Assembly (NCBI RefSeq): GCF_000425205.1 | Contig: NZ_AULI01000007.1 | Coordinates: forward strand, 1 to 64,000 | DNA length: 64,000 nucleotides | Reading direction: 5' to 3' | Source of the DNA: Pontibacillus halophilus JSM 076056 = DSM 19796 | GTDB lineage: Bacteria > Bacillota > Bacilli > Bacillales > BH030062 | Part shown: positions 18,419 to 26,719 of the stretch, one piece after another | Layout: every line of letters starts with the position of its first letter | How positions within the stretch are numbered: position 1 is the stretch's first letter | Program-made: the position numbers and the translations under genes | Notes under the pieces: model-generated | The model's input: the letters and a program-made list of their open reading frames with translations, nothing else | Told to the model about the DNA's origin: nothing | Database searches by the model: none

Positions 18419-18493
18419 ATGACAGAGAAAACACTTGGAGAAAGACACTTGTACGTGAAGCTTCTGCAAAGAAAGGTACCTCGTCGTTTATGA
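18419..18493 (+). CDS. 24-aa leader peptide coupled to the IclR gene
   Basis: AAAGGAG lies 6 nt before the ATG of a 24-codon frame (MTEKTLGERHLYVKLLQRKV plus PRRL). Its TGA overlaps the iclR ATG (ATGA). The iclR start has only a weak, distant GAAAGG site, so its translation may depend on ribosomes arriving from this frame. The peptide is basic and may have no function of its own, or it may be the tail of a degraded gene. Confidence 0.5.
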   Translation: MTEKTLGERHLYVKLLQRKVPRRL

Positions 18494-19266
18494 ACCAAGA
18501 AGATAAGAACGTCAAAGTCGTTCAGTCGATTGACCGAGCGCTGAATCTGTTGCAAGTCATCTCGAGGCAGACAGAACCAGTGCCCGTCAGCGACTTAGCT
18601 GCGCTTACAGATTTAAACCGAACCACCGTATGGAGAATATTGCTCACACTCGAACAACGGCAATTCGTCGAATATGACCCGATCTCGAAGGGCTACCAAA
18701 TTGGTTATGGGGCCATGAAGCTCATTCAAGGTAAATCCGTTTTGTATACGAGCTTTATTAGGCTTGCCCGCCCCATCTTGAACAAGCTGATGGAGACGGT
18801 GAATGAGACGGTGTTCTTAAGTGTACCGATTCACTTCGGCACACTAACGATTGACCAGGTAAACCCTGGCCACCGCATTCAAGTAATGTACCATCAGGAT
18901 GAAACACTGCCGCTTCATTGTACCTCGAACGGCAAGATTTATCTTAGTCAGCTCTCAGACCGGGAACTCGAGTTAATCCTGAAGGAGAACCTTACTGCCT
19001 ACACAGAACACACCATGACAGACGCCGACAAGCTCCGCACCGAGATCTTAGATATCCGAAAGAATGGATATGCCTTCTGTCTCGGTGAGCTTGAAGAAGG
19101 TGAAAACGGGGTCTCAGTCAGTATTAACGACGTCTTCGGCAAATGCCGCGGGTACCTAAGCGTCGCTGGTCCTGAATTCCGCCTCACGAAAGAGAAAATG
19201 TATGAGGCCATCCCAGCTCTTCAACAAGCTGCCGATGACATTCAACATCAGCTGAACGCTTCATAG
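18490..19266 (+). CDS. IclR-family transcriptional regulator
   Basis: The 258-aa protein has an N-terminal winged helix (SIDRALNLLQVISRQTEPVP, then DLNRTTVWRILLTLEQRQFV) and the C-terminal IclR effector domain (HCTSNGKIYLSQL, GYAFCLGELEEGENGVSVSI). IclR proteins sense small organic acids and control catabolic operons. It is the last gene of the dehydratase/dehydrogenase operon and is the best candidate to bind the twin GTTCACA-N-TGTGAAC operators. Translation is probably coupled to the short frame just upstream. Confidence 0.9.
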   Translation: MNQEDKNVKVVQSIDRALNLLQVISRQTEPVPVSDLAALTDLNRTTVWRILLTLEQRQFVEYDPISKGYQIGYGAMKLIQGKSVLYTSFIRLARPILNKLMETVNETVFLSVPIHFGTLTIDQVNPGHRIQVMYHQDETLPLHCTSNGKIYLSQLSDRELELILKENLTAYTEHTMTDADKLRTEILDIRKNGYAFCLGELEEGENGVSVSINDVFGKCRGYLSVAGPEFRLTKEKMYEAIPALQQAADDIQHQLNAS

Positions 19267-19275
19267 ACAACAAAG

Positions 19276-19310
19276 AAACCGCTCCAGGCATTTAAGCTTG
19301 GGGCGGTTTT
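19276..19310 (+). terminator. Rho-independent terminator of the sugar-acid operon
   Basis: AAACCGCTCC pairs with GGGGCGGTTT (one wobble), followed by a short T-run, 10 bp after the iclR stop. Confidence 0.75.
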
Positions 19311-19467
19311 CTATTTATGATTAGAGAAGTGTTTTGCTCTACAAATAAAGTGGAAAAAGTGAACGGTTCACGCGTTTCTTCTTTCATACTTTTTCTCCAT
19401 GGAGGGTTCATCCACAGACTGGTAAAATATCCATATAAGCACTATGTACTTCTTTGGAGGTTTTTTT

Positions 19468-19995
19468 ATGAAGAGAGGTTTCAATTTACTAGGTACTATT
19501 TTGTCTGTAGCGTGTTTCCTTCTAACGTTACTTGCTCTTTACTCCACTTTTAACAATGGTTGGTTTATCCCAAATCAAAGTTATTGGCTATTAGTTTTAT
19601 CGGTGACTTCAATACTATTTGGTATATTAGGTTTAAAAGAAAGAGTTAATTACGGGCTTATTAAAACTGTTGTTACATTCTCTCTATCATCGCTAACAAC
19701 TTTAGCACTAGTAATGGGGATCGTATTTACAAGCTTCTTTACGATGGATAAAGAACTTATCACTACAACTTATTCACCTAATAAATCTTATGAAATTGAT
19801 TTCTATGAAATTGATGGAGGAGCAGCAGCATCATTTGGAATCATAGGTGAACTTAACGGTCCGTTTGTGTTTAAGAAGAAAATTTATTTGGAGAGTAATG
19901 CTGAAGAGGCGAACTTTAATTGGATAGATGAACACACAATAGTAATTAACTCAAATACATTAGATTTAACAGATAAACATTACTATTATAATTAA
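19468..19995 (+). CDS. Membrane protein with DUF5412-like C-terminal domain
   Basis: The 175-aa protein has three hydrophobic helices in its first half and an extracytoplasmic domain with TTTYSPNKSYEIDFYEIDGG, then WIDEHTIVINSNTLDL. The extracytoplasmic part resembles DUF5412, a small beta domain in Bacillaceae lipoproteins and membrane proteins of unknown function. I chose ATG 19468 because TGGAGG precedes it; the open frame extends 8 codons further upstream. It stands alone and is lower in GC than its neighbours. Confidence 0.6.
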   Translation: MKRGFNLLGTILSVACFLLTLLALYSTFNNGWFIPNQSYWLLVLSVTSILFGILGLKERVNYGLIKTVVTFSLSSLTTLALVMGIVFTSFFTMDKELITTTYSPNKSYEIDFYEIDGGAAASFGIIGELNGPFVFKKKIYLESNAEEANFNWIDEHTIVINSNTLDLTDKHYYYN

Positions 19996-20209
19996 ATATT
20001 TAGTTGTATGTACACACGACTTACTATCACTGATTTTACGTGAACAATCACTTTTTTTACGTCCCTAAAACGTCAGAATTACCCGTATATCTTCTGTGAT
20101 TCTTCAACACGATGAGTTATACAGGCTTAGCCTTATTAGCAAAAGGACTATCCTCAGCCATGACAATCCCCTCCCATCCATGAGATGATACAAATAAGGG
20201 AGGGATAAG

Positions 20210-21253
20210 ATGACACAGTCATTACGAATTGGGATTATTGGCGCCGGCGCGATTGCGCGTGGTGCTCACATACCAAACTATCAGAATTATGGAGAACATG
20301 TTGTGGTGGTCGGGGTGGCCAATCATAACCTACATAAAGCAGAGGCTTGTGCGGAGGAGTTCGCAATCCCTCACGCGTACGAGCGTTACGAGGATATGCT
20401 CCACGAGTTGGAGCTTGATGCGGTAAGTATTTGTACACCGAATAAGTTTCATGCAGAACAGGCGATTGCTGCACTTGAAGCCGGGTGTCACGTCCTATGC
20501 GAGAAGCCACCAGCGATCTCACCAGAAGAAGCGAAACGCATGAAAGAAGCCGCTGAGAAATCCGGCAAGATACTTATGTACGGTTTCCATTACCGTTTCC
20601 ACTCTGAGATGGAGACGCTGAAGCGATTCATTGATGAAGGTGAACTTGGTGACATCTATGCTGTTGATGCCTCCTACAACCGACGCCGAGGCATTCCAGG
20701 TTGGGGCGTATTTACGAACAAAGAGTTGCAAGGCGGAGGTACGTTAATTGACAATGGTGTCCATATGCTTGATGCCGCTCTCTATCTCATGGGATATCCA
20801 ACCCCTAAGACGGTTCTTGGTAGTACCTATCAAGAAATCGGTACACGAGAAGGCGTTGGATTGTTCGGCGAGTGGGACTATGAGAACTTCTCGGTAGAGG
20901 ACATGGCACGGGGGATGATTACGTTCACGAACGGAGCTTCCCTTCAGTTCCAGTCTTCCTTCGCGGCCAACATTGAGGAGAAAGATGTTCAGCACTTACA
21001 GATCATGGGGAACGAAGGCGGTGCACAAGTCTTCCCACTGAAACTATTTCAGGAGAAGCATGACACGCTACTAGACGTTACTCCACGTTATCTAAAGGAT
21101 CAAGACCCCCATCAACACCTGTTGCATCATTTCATTCGAAGCATCTTAGGAGAGACTGTTCCATCAAGCACCCCAGAACAAGGCCTCGTGCTTCAGACCA
21201 TCGTTCACGCTCTCTATGAATCAGCTAAGACTGGCAAGGCGGTTGAACTATAA
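20210..21253 (+). CDS. Gfo/Idh/MocA-family oxidoreductase
   Basis: The 347-aa protein has an N-terminal Rossmann fold (GIIGAGAIARGAHIPNY), the family EKP motif (CEKPPAIS near residue 100) and a C-terminal alpha/beta domain with DNGVHMLDAALYLMG, holding the catalytic-type Asp/His. Members oxidise or reduce sugar rings and inositols with NAD(P). AAGGGAGGG precedes the ATG. It is a single-gene unit followed directly by a terminator. The substrate is unknown; a link to the sugar operons nearby is possible. Confidence 0.85.
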   Translation: MTQSLRIGIIGAGAIARGAHIPNYQNYGEHVVVVGVANHNLHKAEACAEEFAIPHAYERYEDMLHELELDAVSICTPNKFHAEQAIAALEAGCHVLCEKPPAISPEEAKRMKEAAEKSGKILMYGFHYRFHSEMETLKRFIDEGELGDIYAVDASYNRRRGIPGWGVFTNKELQGGGTLIDNGVHMLDAALYLMGYPTPKTVLGSTYQEIGTREGVGLFGEWDYENFSVEDMARGMITFTNGASLQFQSSFAANIEEKDVQHLQIMGNEGGAQVFPLKLFQEKHDTLLDVTPRYLKDQDPHQHLLHHFIRSILGETVPSSTPEQGLVLQTIVHALYESAKTGKAVEL

Positions 21254-21259
21254 ATAAAG

Positions 21260-21292
21260 AAGGTCCAGGGCAATTGCTCTGGACCTTTATTG
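21260..21292 (+). terminator. Rho-independent terminator
   Basis: AGGTCCAGGGC pairs with GCTCTGGACCT (one wobble, AATT loop) and is followed by TTATTGG, 7 bp after the oxidoreductase stop. Confidence 0.8.
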
Positions 21293-21442
21293 GTTCAATT
21301 GAATACTAGAATCATAATTGTTTTCCACTCATCAACTTTTGCATTCGTTTGCGGATTTAGATATAGTGGTATTTATTGGTAAACAGGAAAGTAGAAGGTA
21401 AGAATCGTTGGGTCTTCCCCGTTTCGTGAAAGGTGGATTATT

Positions 21443-21703
21443 ATGGATATTCTTGTCCCAATTGGAATAGGGTTTCTTGTGAACTTCATCGCTTTTATCG
21501 CCTTCGCCTTATGGTCTAAAGATTTATACAAATCAGCTAAACTTACGCTATTCTTCGCGATTGCGGCATTTCTCCTGTCTTTATTCATCGGAGGATGGCG
21601 GGGCATGGGATTAGGGGTAATAAGCTCTGGAATGTTTGTGTTGACTGTACTTGCATTCGGAATTACCTATTTAAGAAAACGACTGGTAGCGAACAACTAC
21701 TAG
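21443..21703 (+). CDS. Small YesK-like membrane protein
   Basis: The 86-aa protein has three predicted membrane helices and a central IGGWRGMGLGVISSGMF segment resembling the YesK-like family of Bacillus, whose function is unknown. AAAGGTGG precedes the ATG. It is transcribed towards a bidirectional terminator shared with the aldo/keto reductase gene. Confidence 0.6.
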   Translation: MDILVPIGIGFLVNFIAFIAFALWSKDLYKSAKLTLFFAIAAFLLSLFIGGWRGMGLGVISSGMFVLTVLAFGITYLRKRLVANNY

Positions 21704-21720
21704 CGACTCCCCCATTAGAA

Positions 21721-21748
21721 AAAGCACCCTACTTAAGTAGGGTGCTTT
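21721..21748. terminator. Bidirectional rho-independent terminator
   Basis: A perfect 28-bp palindrome with arms AAAGCACCCTACTT and AAGTAGGGTGCTTT, flanked by A and T runs, lies between two convergent genes. Confidence 0.85.
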
Positions 21749-21761
21749 CAACTTTGTGATC

Positions 21762-22595
21762 CTAGAAGTTAAATTCGTCAGGGTGTGGACCACTGCGAGC
21801 GTCTTCGTTCAACGCATCAAGCTTGTCCAACTGCTCTTCATTCAGTTCAAAGTCATAAAGCTCAATATTTTCTTTAATACGAGATTCCGTCATGGATTTA
21901 GGAATTGTAATGACACCATTTTGTAGGTCATAACGAAGGATGACTTGTGCTGGTGTCTTTCCAACCTGTTCAGCAATCTCTTGAATTGTGTCATTGCTTA
22001 ATAGATCTGCGTTCATAAGTGGGGACCAAGCTTCCACTTGAATGTTGTGCTTCTCGCAGAACGCACGTACTTCATTTTGAGTTAGCTTCGGATGGAACTC
22101 AACTTGGTTGATGACTGGAACGATTTCCGCATCTTCAAGAAGGCTCTCTAAATGATGCACTTGGAAGTTACTTACGCCAATAGACTTCATGCGTCCATCT
22201 TTATACAGCTGCTCAAGTGCTTTCCATGGCTGTTGCCATTTATCTTCACCAGGCCAGTGAATTAAGTAAAGATCTAGATAATCAAGACCTAACTTCTCAA
22301 GGCTTTCTTCATAGGCTGCAATTGTTTCGTCGTATGATAAGCCGTCATTCCATACTTTAGATGTAACGAAAAGCTCGTCACGCGTAACAAGACCCGCGTC
22401 AATCGCTTTCTTAATGCCGTTCCCGACACTACGCTCATTACCATAAATCGCTGCCGTATCAATGCTACGGTAACCAATTTCAATGGCTTTCTTCACAGCT
22501 TCTTCAAGTTCTGCACCTTCATCAACACGGAATACACCGTAGCCAACTTCAGGCATTTGAAGGCCGTTGTTCAATGTAATGGATTGTACACTCAT
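21762..22595 (-). CDS. Aldo/keto reductase (YvgN/glyoxal reductase type)
   Basis: The 277-aa TIM-barrel reductase has the full catalytic tetrad: Asp46 and Tyr51 (DTAAIYGNE), Lys80 (VTSKVWN) and His113 (LIHWPG). The C-terminal IPKSMTESRIKEN segment binds NADPH. The sequence is closest in style to Bacillus YvgN/YtbE, which reduce methylglyoxal and other small aldehydes. It is a single-gene unit with AAGGAGCG before the ATG. Confidence 0.9.
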   Translation of the reverse strand: MSVQSITLNNGLQMPEVGYGVFRVDEGAELEEAVKKAIEIGYRSIDTAAIYGNERSVGNGIKKAIDAGLVTRDELFVTSKVWNDGLSYDETIAAYEESLEKLGLDYLDLYLIHWPGEDKWQQPWKALEQLYKDGRMKSIGVSNFQVHHLESLLEDAEIVPVINQVEFHPKLTQNEVRAFCEKHNIQVEAWSPLMNADLLSNDTIQEIAEQVGKTPAQVILRYDLQNGVITIPKSMTESRIKENIELYDFELNEEQLDKLDALNEDARSGPHPDEFNF

Positions 22596-22703
22596 ACATA
22601 CACGCTCCTTTATAATTAGTTCAATCGGGAAACCCCAATGAAAGACAAGTCTAGTATGAACCTTTTATCCGTTTAATAACAGTAGGCACTTTCAAGTGCG
22701 CTT

Positions 22704-22719
22704 GTTACCTATAGGTAAC
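22704..22719. promoter_or_regulatory. Perfect 16-bp palindrome upstream of the reductase gene
   Basis: GTTACCTATAGGTAAC overlaps the stop codon of the small membrane protein and lies about 110 bp upstream of the aldo/keto reductase ATG. It could be an operator, possibly for an aldehyde-responsive regulator, or a weak hairpin. Confidence 0.4.
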
Positions 22720-22889
22720 TAGAGAATTCGACTATCTGACGTTAAATACTTGAAGCTCTTCCCTAACGTCACGATGCCGAGTGCACCTGCAAAGCCTAAC
22801 CCAATCCAAACTAGAACCCGATCAGAGAATAGTATACCGAAGATCATGCCAAACAGCACGAGAAACGCAATCAGTTGTGGAAGCTTCAT
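22719..22889 (-). CDS. Small membrane protein (56 aa)
   Basis: A GGAGGG site lies 6 nt before an ATG that opens a 56-codon frame beginning MKLPQLIAFLVLFGMIFGIL. Two hydrophobic helices flank a short charged turn, and the tail is basic. The codon choice and the strong ribosome-binding site support a real gene. No family recognised. Confidence 0.6.
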   Translation of the reverse strand: MKLPQLIAFLVLFGMIFGILFSDRVLVWIGLGFAGALGIVTLGKSFKYLTSDSRIL

Positions 22890-22997
22890 CTTGTATCCCT
22901 CCGTGTTGGGGGTATTCCCTGTATGGGTGGATAATATGCGTTTCTGTTAATAGAAACGCTTGGACTGTTAATATATAATATCTAAACTCTACCACTA

Positions 22998-23801
22998 TTA
23001 CGTCGTTTGAAGCTTAGCGAGCCTTTCTATACTCTCCAACCACTCGTCCCATTCACTTTTACCAGCCAAATAGAAGTTTACAGGCCTCTCAGAATCTTCA
23101 TGGTGCTCCGAAACCCACACCCCTCTTGTTGAAGGAAGGAAAAAAATAATATTCTCGGGACTCGCATCATCTTGAGGACCTTCCATACTAAAGTTTGTAA
23201 TGTTAAACAATCTCCAATTTAGCTTATTCAGATCCTCTAAAAACATTTCAAAACTCGTCTCTTCTTCCAAAGTAAACAATGCCCCACCTTTAATCTTGTC
23301 CACATTATTAGGATTACTCAATTGCTCAAAATCTTGATAAGTCAAGTTAAAACTGAGGTTTTCTTGATATGCGTCGTAGGTTATTCCGTAGTATTCTCGG
23401 ATAACATCTCTTATTTCATTAGAAGAAATGAGAGCGAACTCATGAATAATATCTCTGTCAATGAGATGGAACAGCCAATCATCACCTTCATAATGATGAA
23501 GCATAAGTGAAGTTCTTTCAGGTGCATTTGAACAACGTATCATCCTTCCTGATTGAACATACTTCTCCACTAGATTATGCAACTCTTCATTAAGAGGATT
23601 CTCACCTCTTGACTCACGTTCTTCATCCCAAATTCTTTTCATGATTAACTGATGTGATGTAGCTTGCATAATCGCTGACCACTCTTTCTCTGAGCGTCTT
23701 CCCACACTTGCTTCCGCAATACCTTTAGCCACACTTGGGTAACCTGAAGCGCTAACCATTAGCGTTAATTCTTCTGAAGTAGTCGTAAGTAAATGTCTCA
23801 A
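22998..23801 (-). CDS. Unrecognised 267-aa protein of the LXG locus (EspG-like layout)
   Basis: A soluble acidic protein without signal or membrane segments. The order of an N-terminal helical part (TTTSEELTLMVSASGYPSVA), a middle strand-rich part (SLMLHHYEGDDWLFHLIDRD) and a C-terminal alpha/beta half loosely recalls EspG-type type VII secretion chaperones or the DUF5081 family, but I cannot confirm either. It is the last gene of the LXG operon, 12 bp after the membrane protein. It could be an effector chaperone or part of the immunity set. Confidence 0.5.
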   Translation of the reverse strand: MRHLLTTTSEELTLMVSASGYPSVAKGIAEASVGRRSEKEWSAIMQATSHQLIMKRIWDEERESRGENPLNEELHNLVEKYVQSGRMIRCSNAPERTSLMLHHYEGDDWLFHLIDRDIIHEFALISSNEIRDVIREYYGITYDAYQENLSFNLTYQDFEQLSNPNNVDKIKGGALFTLEEETSFEMFLEDLNKLNWRLFNITNFSMEGPQDDASPENIIFFLPSTRGVWVSEHHEDSERPVNFYLAGKSEWDEWLESIERLAKLQTT

Positions 23802-23813
23802 ACTTTATCCTCC

Positions 23814-24149
23814 CTAGAGTAAGTACTTCACCACTGACATTACAATAGTGTAAATAATGATAAATGATATTCCGACAACTAGTACTCCGACAAACATTAA
23901 GGCCTTCCTAGCAAACCAATTGTAATTTAGTAGTCTTTTATATAAGTACCAACCAATTCCCGAAGTTGCTAAAGTAAGTATGTTTGTCCTTTTATCTGCA
24001 CGAGTTTCGGGATTCTCTGTTATACCAAAGTTAATAAAATTCCAAGTTACTCTCCCCATAACCATGATTACAAATGCCATAGAGAATTGTGAGATAAATA
24101 AAGCTAATAATATATTTTTAATTATTATCTGTACCAGATTCTCCTCCAT
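23814..24149 (-). CDS. Small multi-pass membrane protein, candidate immunity to the LXG effector
   Basis: The 111-aa protein has three predicted membrane helices (about 8-30, 55-70 and 82-108) with a loop rich in charged residues (ENPETRADKRTNI). It begins 13 bp after the LXG gene stop, the place where cognate immunity genes sit. Membrane-acting LXG toxins are generally neutralised by integral membrane proteins, which fits the glycine-zipper end of this effector. No named family recognised; the role is inferred from position and topology. Confidence 0.6.
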   Translation of the reverse strand: MEENLVQIIIKNILLALFISQFSMAFVIMVMGRVTWNFINFGITENPETRADKRTNILTLATSGIGWYLYKRLLNYNWFARKALMFVGVLVVGISFIIIYTIVMSVVKYLL

Positions 24150-24162
24150 GTCAGCTCCCTCA

Positions 24163-25773
24163 CTAGTTAAACCAATTCTTAATACTGGATGTCATATTAT
24201 CAATTCCATCTTCTACATTATCTCTCACGGAACTAATCGCCTCACCAGCGTTGTCTAACCCTTCTTTTACAGCTTCTGTACCACTTTCTACCTTGTCATG
24301 AATAGCTCCTCCAACAGCCTCGCCAATATCTTTAACCTTGCCGCCATGTTTGGATCCAAAGTAACCACCAACGGTTCCCCCTATGGCTCCTCCTACTACA
24401 ACTCCAACTGGTCCACCTACTGAACCTATCATCGCTCCAATTTTAGCTCCACCAGAGATCGCAGCAGCATCAGTTACTATCCCTCCTACTGCTCTACCAG
24501 TCCTCTCTCCCAATGATTTATGCCGATTCTCTTGGTCATATAATTCACCAAAGTTTGAAACTAGTGACACAGCTACTGTAGCACCAGGCACCCTCTTCAC
24601 CGAATTTGTTATTGTTTTATTGTCTAACGCTTTCCCAACTATATTTCTTGTACCGCTATTATCTACTCGTTTCTCGAAGGAACTCATTAGTCCTTTTCCA
24701 GTCATGTTATGCATATTCTTCGGGAAACCGGCCAGATGTTTTACCATGTGAGCTGGACTATCGTACGTTTTTGCAACGTTATGTAAGCTCTTCATTAATG
24801 AGTTTTTAGGAGGATTAGACTTCTGAAAATTCCTTACTGTTCTAGCTAATTTAGAATTGTATTTCGTTTCACTAGTCCAATTTGGATCCATACTTAAACT
24901 AAACCGATAATTCCCTCTCACCTTATCCCACAATTTAGGCTTTCCGTCCAAATAATTCACTTTCATTTTCCTAGTGAATAGAAATGTACCTGTACTAGCC
25001 ATCGCTTGGGTACCTACTAAAGCTGTATCAGACCAACTTAATCCATCCCTTACATAATCCGCGGGGGTAGTTAGGACATCAAGAGGGCCTCCTACTACTC
25101 TATAAACTAAATCTTGAGTTAACTCCTCATACGCCTCTCCATCCTTCAATTCCCCACTCTCATACGCAGCAATACTAAGACTGCCGTTCTCTAACAGCCC
25201 CTGCATCTCATTAACATATCTCTTCATCATCTCGATGTCTTGTTCCAAATGGCTTAAATCGCTAGTTTGTTTGCGGTCAAATGTACCTAGGGCTTCTATG
25301 GTTTCATCAATTTGTTTCTGAGCGCGCTTAGTTTGTCGGAGATATTCAGCGTCGTCCAAACGTGGAATATAGACAATATCGGATACCCTATCCATAATCC
25401 CATTCGCTTCGTCCACGAGTTGTGAGGTGACATTTCGTGATTGGTCAAGCGCATTCTTAAGCTCCGTTTCTAGAAAGCTCTGACGGATGAACCCGTTTTT
25501 ATCGGATTCTAAATCTGAAGCTCCTGCTTCTAGCTGCTCCATAGAACGTTGATAATCGTTAAGAACAAAATCTTGATATTCTAGAAACTGACCGTGCCAA
25601 TCTTGATAGAAATTTCGAAGCGCTCTACCGCCTTCCCCATTGAATGATTGTTCTAAATTGGCGAAGTCCTTTATGCGGCCTTCCAATTCCTTCACTTGTG
25701 AAACTTGTTTGTTCGTCTGTTCCATCATTGCTCGAATACTTTCATTCAACGTTTCCCCATTAAACGTCTTCAT
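24163..25773 (-). CDS. LXG-domain type VII secretion effector with glycine-zipper C-terminus
   Basis: The 536-aa protein starts with an LXG helical domain (about 1-200; FNGETLNESIRAMMEQTNKQ, then FNGEGGRALRNFYQDWHGQF), which targets polymorphic toxins to the type VII (Yuk/Ess) system together with WXG100-like partners. A linker (about 200-420) follows. Residues 422-480 are packed with Gly-x3-Gly repeats in hydrophobic sequence (SGGAKIGAMIGSVGGPVGVV, then VGGAIGGTVGGYFGSKHGG), a glycine zipper able to form a membrane hairpin. The last 38 residues form an amphipathic helix. No nuclease or deaminase motif is visible, so a pore-forming mode like that reported for streptococcal TelE is likely. Its ATG overlaps the upstream gene stop. 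Confidence 0.8.
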   Translation of the reverse strand: MKTFNGETLNESIRAMMEQTNKQVSQVKELEGRIKDFANLEQSFNGEGGRALRNFYQDWHGQFLEYQDFVLNDYQRSMEQLEAGASDLESDKNGFIRQSFLETELKNALDQSRNVTSQLVDEANGIMDRVSDIVYIPRLDDAEYLRQTKRAQKQIDETIEALGTFDRKQTSDLSHLEQDIEMMKRYVNEMQGLLENGSLSIAAYESGELKDGEAYEELTQDLVYRVVGGPLDVLTTPADYVRDGLSWSDTALVGTQAMASTGTFLFTRKMKVNYLDGKPKLWDKVRGNYRFSLSMDPNWTSETKYNSKLARTVRNFQKSNPPKNSLMKSLHNVAKTYDSPAHMVKHLAGFPKNMHNMTGKGLMSSFEKRVDNSGTRNIVGKALDNKTITNSVKRVPGATVAVSLVSNFGELYDQENRHKSLGERTGRAVGGIVTDAAAISGGAKIGAMIGSVGGPVGVVVGGAIGGTVGGYFGSKHGGKVKDIGEAVGGAIHDKVESGTEAVKEGLDNAGEAISSVRDNVEDGIDNMTSSIKNWFN

Positions 25774-26060
25774 CGATGTCCACCTACGACTTTCATAGAA
25801 CTTGATAGATGTTCATCTGTCTCACGCATATCTTCAACGGATTTCCGAACTGTTTCATTGTTCTTCCGTAAGATATCTTTATAGGTTTCTCCGACAGTTT
25901 GGAGCATGGCATTCAGTTCATTCAACTTTGTGACAACATCCAGTTCATTGCCACTGGCAATGTCTGTTGGCATGGTGGCATTGTAGGATTCACCGGAACT
26001 TTCCATAGTCGACACCGCGCTTTCTACTTCGGCGTAGTTCACTTTGATTTCCTTAGCCAT
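25770..26060 (-). CDS. YwqI-like WXG100-type partner of the LXG effector
   Basis: A 96-aa all-helical protein without signal peptide (KEIKVNYAEVESAVSTMESS, then ending SSSMKVVGGHR) matching the YwqI/DUF5344 and TIGR04197 style of LXG-associated helical proteins. Such proteins bind the LXG stalk as targeting partners and are co-secreted or act as chaperones. It overlaps the LXG start by 4 bp and the upstream partner by 8 bp, so all three are translationally coupled. Confidence 0.75.
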   Translation of the reverse strand: MAKEIKVNYAEVESAVSTMESSGESYNATMPTDIASGNELDVVTKLNELNAMLQTVGETYKDILRKNNETVRKSVEDMRETDEHLSSSMKVVGGHR

Positions 26061-26415
26061 TGTCGTTCATCCTTTCTTCTCGTAGTCGTTCACGTTCTGC
26101 TGATATCCGGTCATGGAGTATCCCAATCTGGCTTCGGATTTCATCCATCTTAGACGTAATGGCCGCATAAGCATCTCCCATCTGATTGCTAGAGACATCG
26201 GTATAGGCTACATCCATCCGCTCACGGATTTCATCAAATTCGTTTGCTAAGTTTCCCTTCCAAGTCGTGGGAGTAAGTTCTGGTTCTTTCACTAAGTGAC
26301 GCTTGTCATAGAATTCGTCTTGCACATCGTTTAGCTCACGTCCAGCCTGATGAAGACGCTCCAATTGCTCTTGCTTTTCTTCTAATCGATTGTATAAGTA
26401 GGATAAATCGGCCAT
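26053..26415 (-). CDS. YwqH-like (DUF5082) helical partner of the LXG effector
   Basis: A 120-aa coiled-coil protein beginning MADLSYLYNRLEEKQEQLER, with TTWKGNLANEFDEIRE near residue 70 giving the W-x-G turn of WXG100-like hairpins. It matches DUF5082/YwqH proteins encoded first in LXG operons. I chose ATG 26415, which has GGAGGG upstream; the open frame extends 7 codons further. It heads the five-gene locus. Confidence 0.75.
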   Translation of the reverse strand: MADLSYLYNRLEEKQEQLERLHQAGRELNDVQDEFYDKRHLVKEPELTPTTWKGNLANEFDEIRERMDVAYTDVSSNQMGDAYAAITSKMDEIRSQIGILHDRISAERERLREERMNDNG

Positions 26416-26719
26416 CCCCTTCACCCTCCATTCCATCTCTTCTTTATAGCGTATACATAATCTTTATAAATGGTATCATGTGGGAAATCATATAAGAATA
26501 GGAAAATAATCACAAAGACTCTTGTTTTGTAATTCTATGTACCCATGGACAGACCTCAAAATCATATACCCCCATTTCAAATGGCATAATCCTTTCTTCG
26601 ACTAAATTTGTTATGTTTTTCCTTTAAATATGCGGAATTTGAAACCATCCCCTCGGCTCTTTCGTAAAGATGTCGTATACTAGAATTAAGCATGATTATA
26701 AATAGGAGGAGTCGATGAC

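Noticed and set aside
24383-24751. 122-aa plus-strand frame inside the LXG gene
   Set aside because: It is a shadow of the glycine-rich codons on the other strand (Pro/Thr/Ala-rich translation) with no ribosome-binding site.
22998-26415. LXG locus as part of a prophage
   Set aside because: No integrase, portal, terminase or lysis genes are near, and the gene set is the standard YwqH-YwqI-LXG type VII module.
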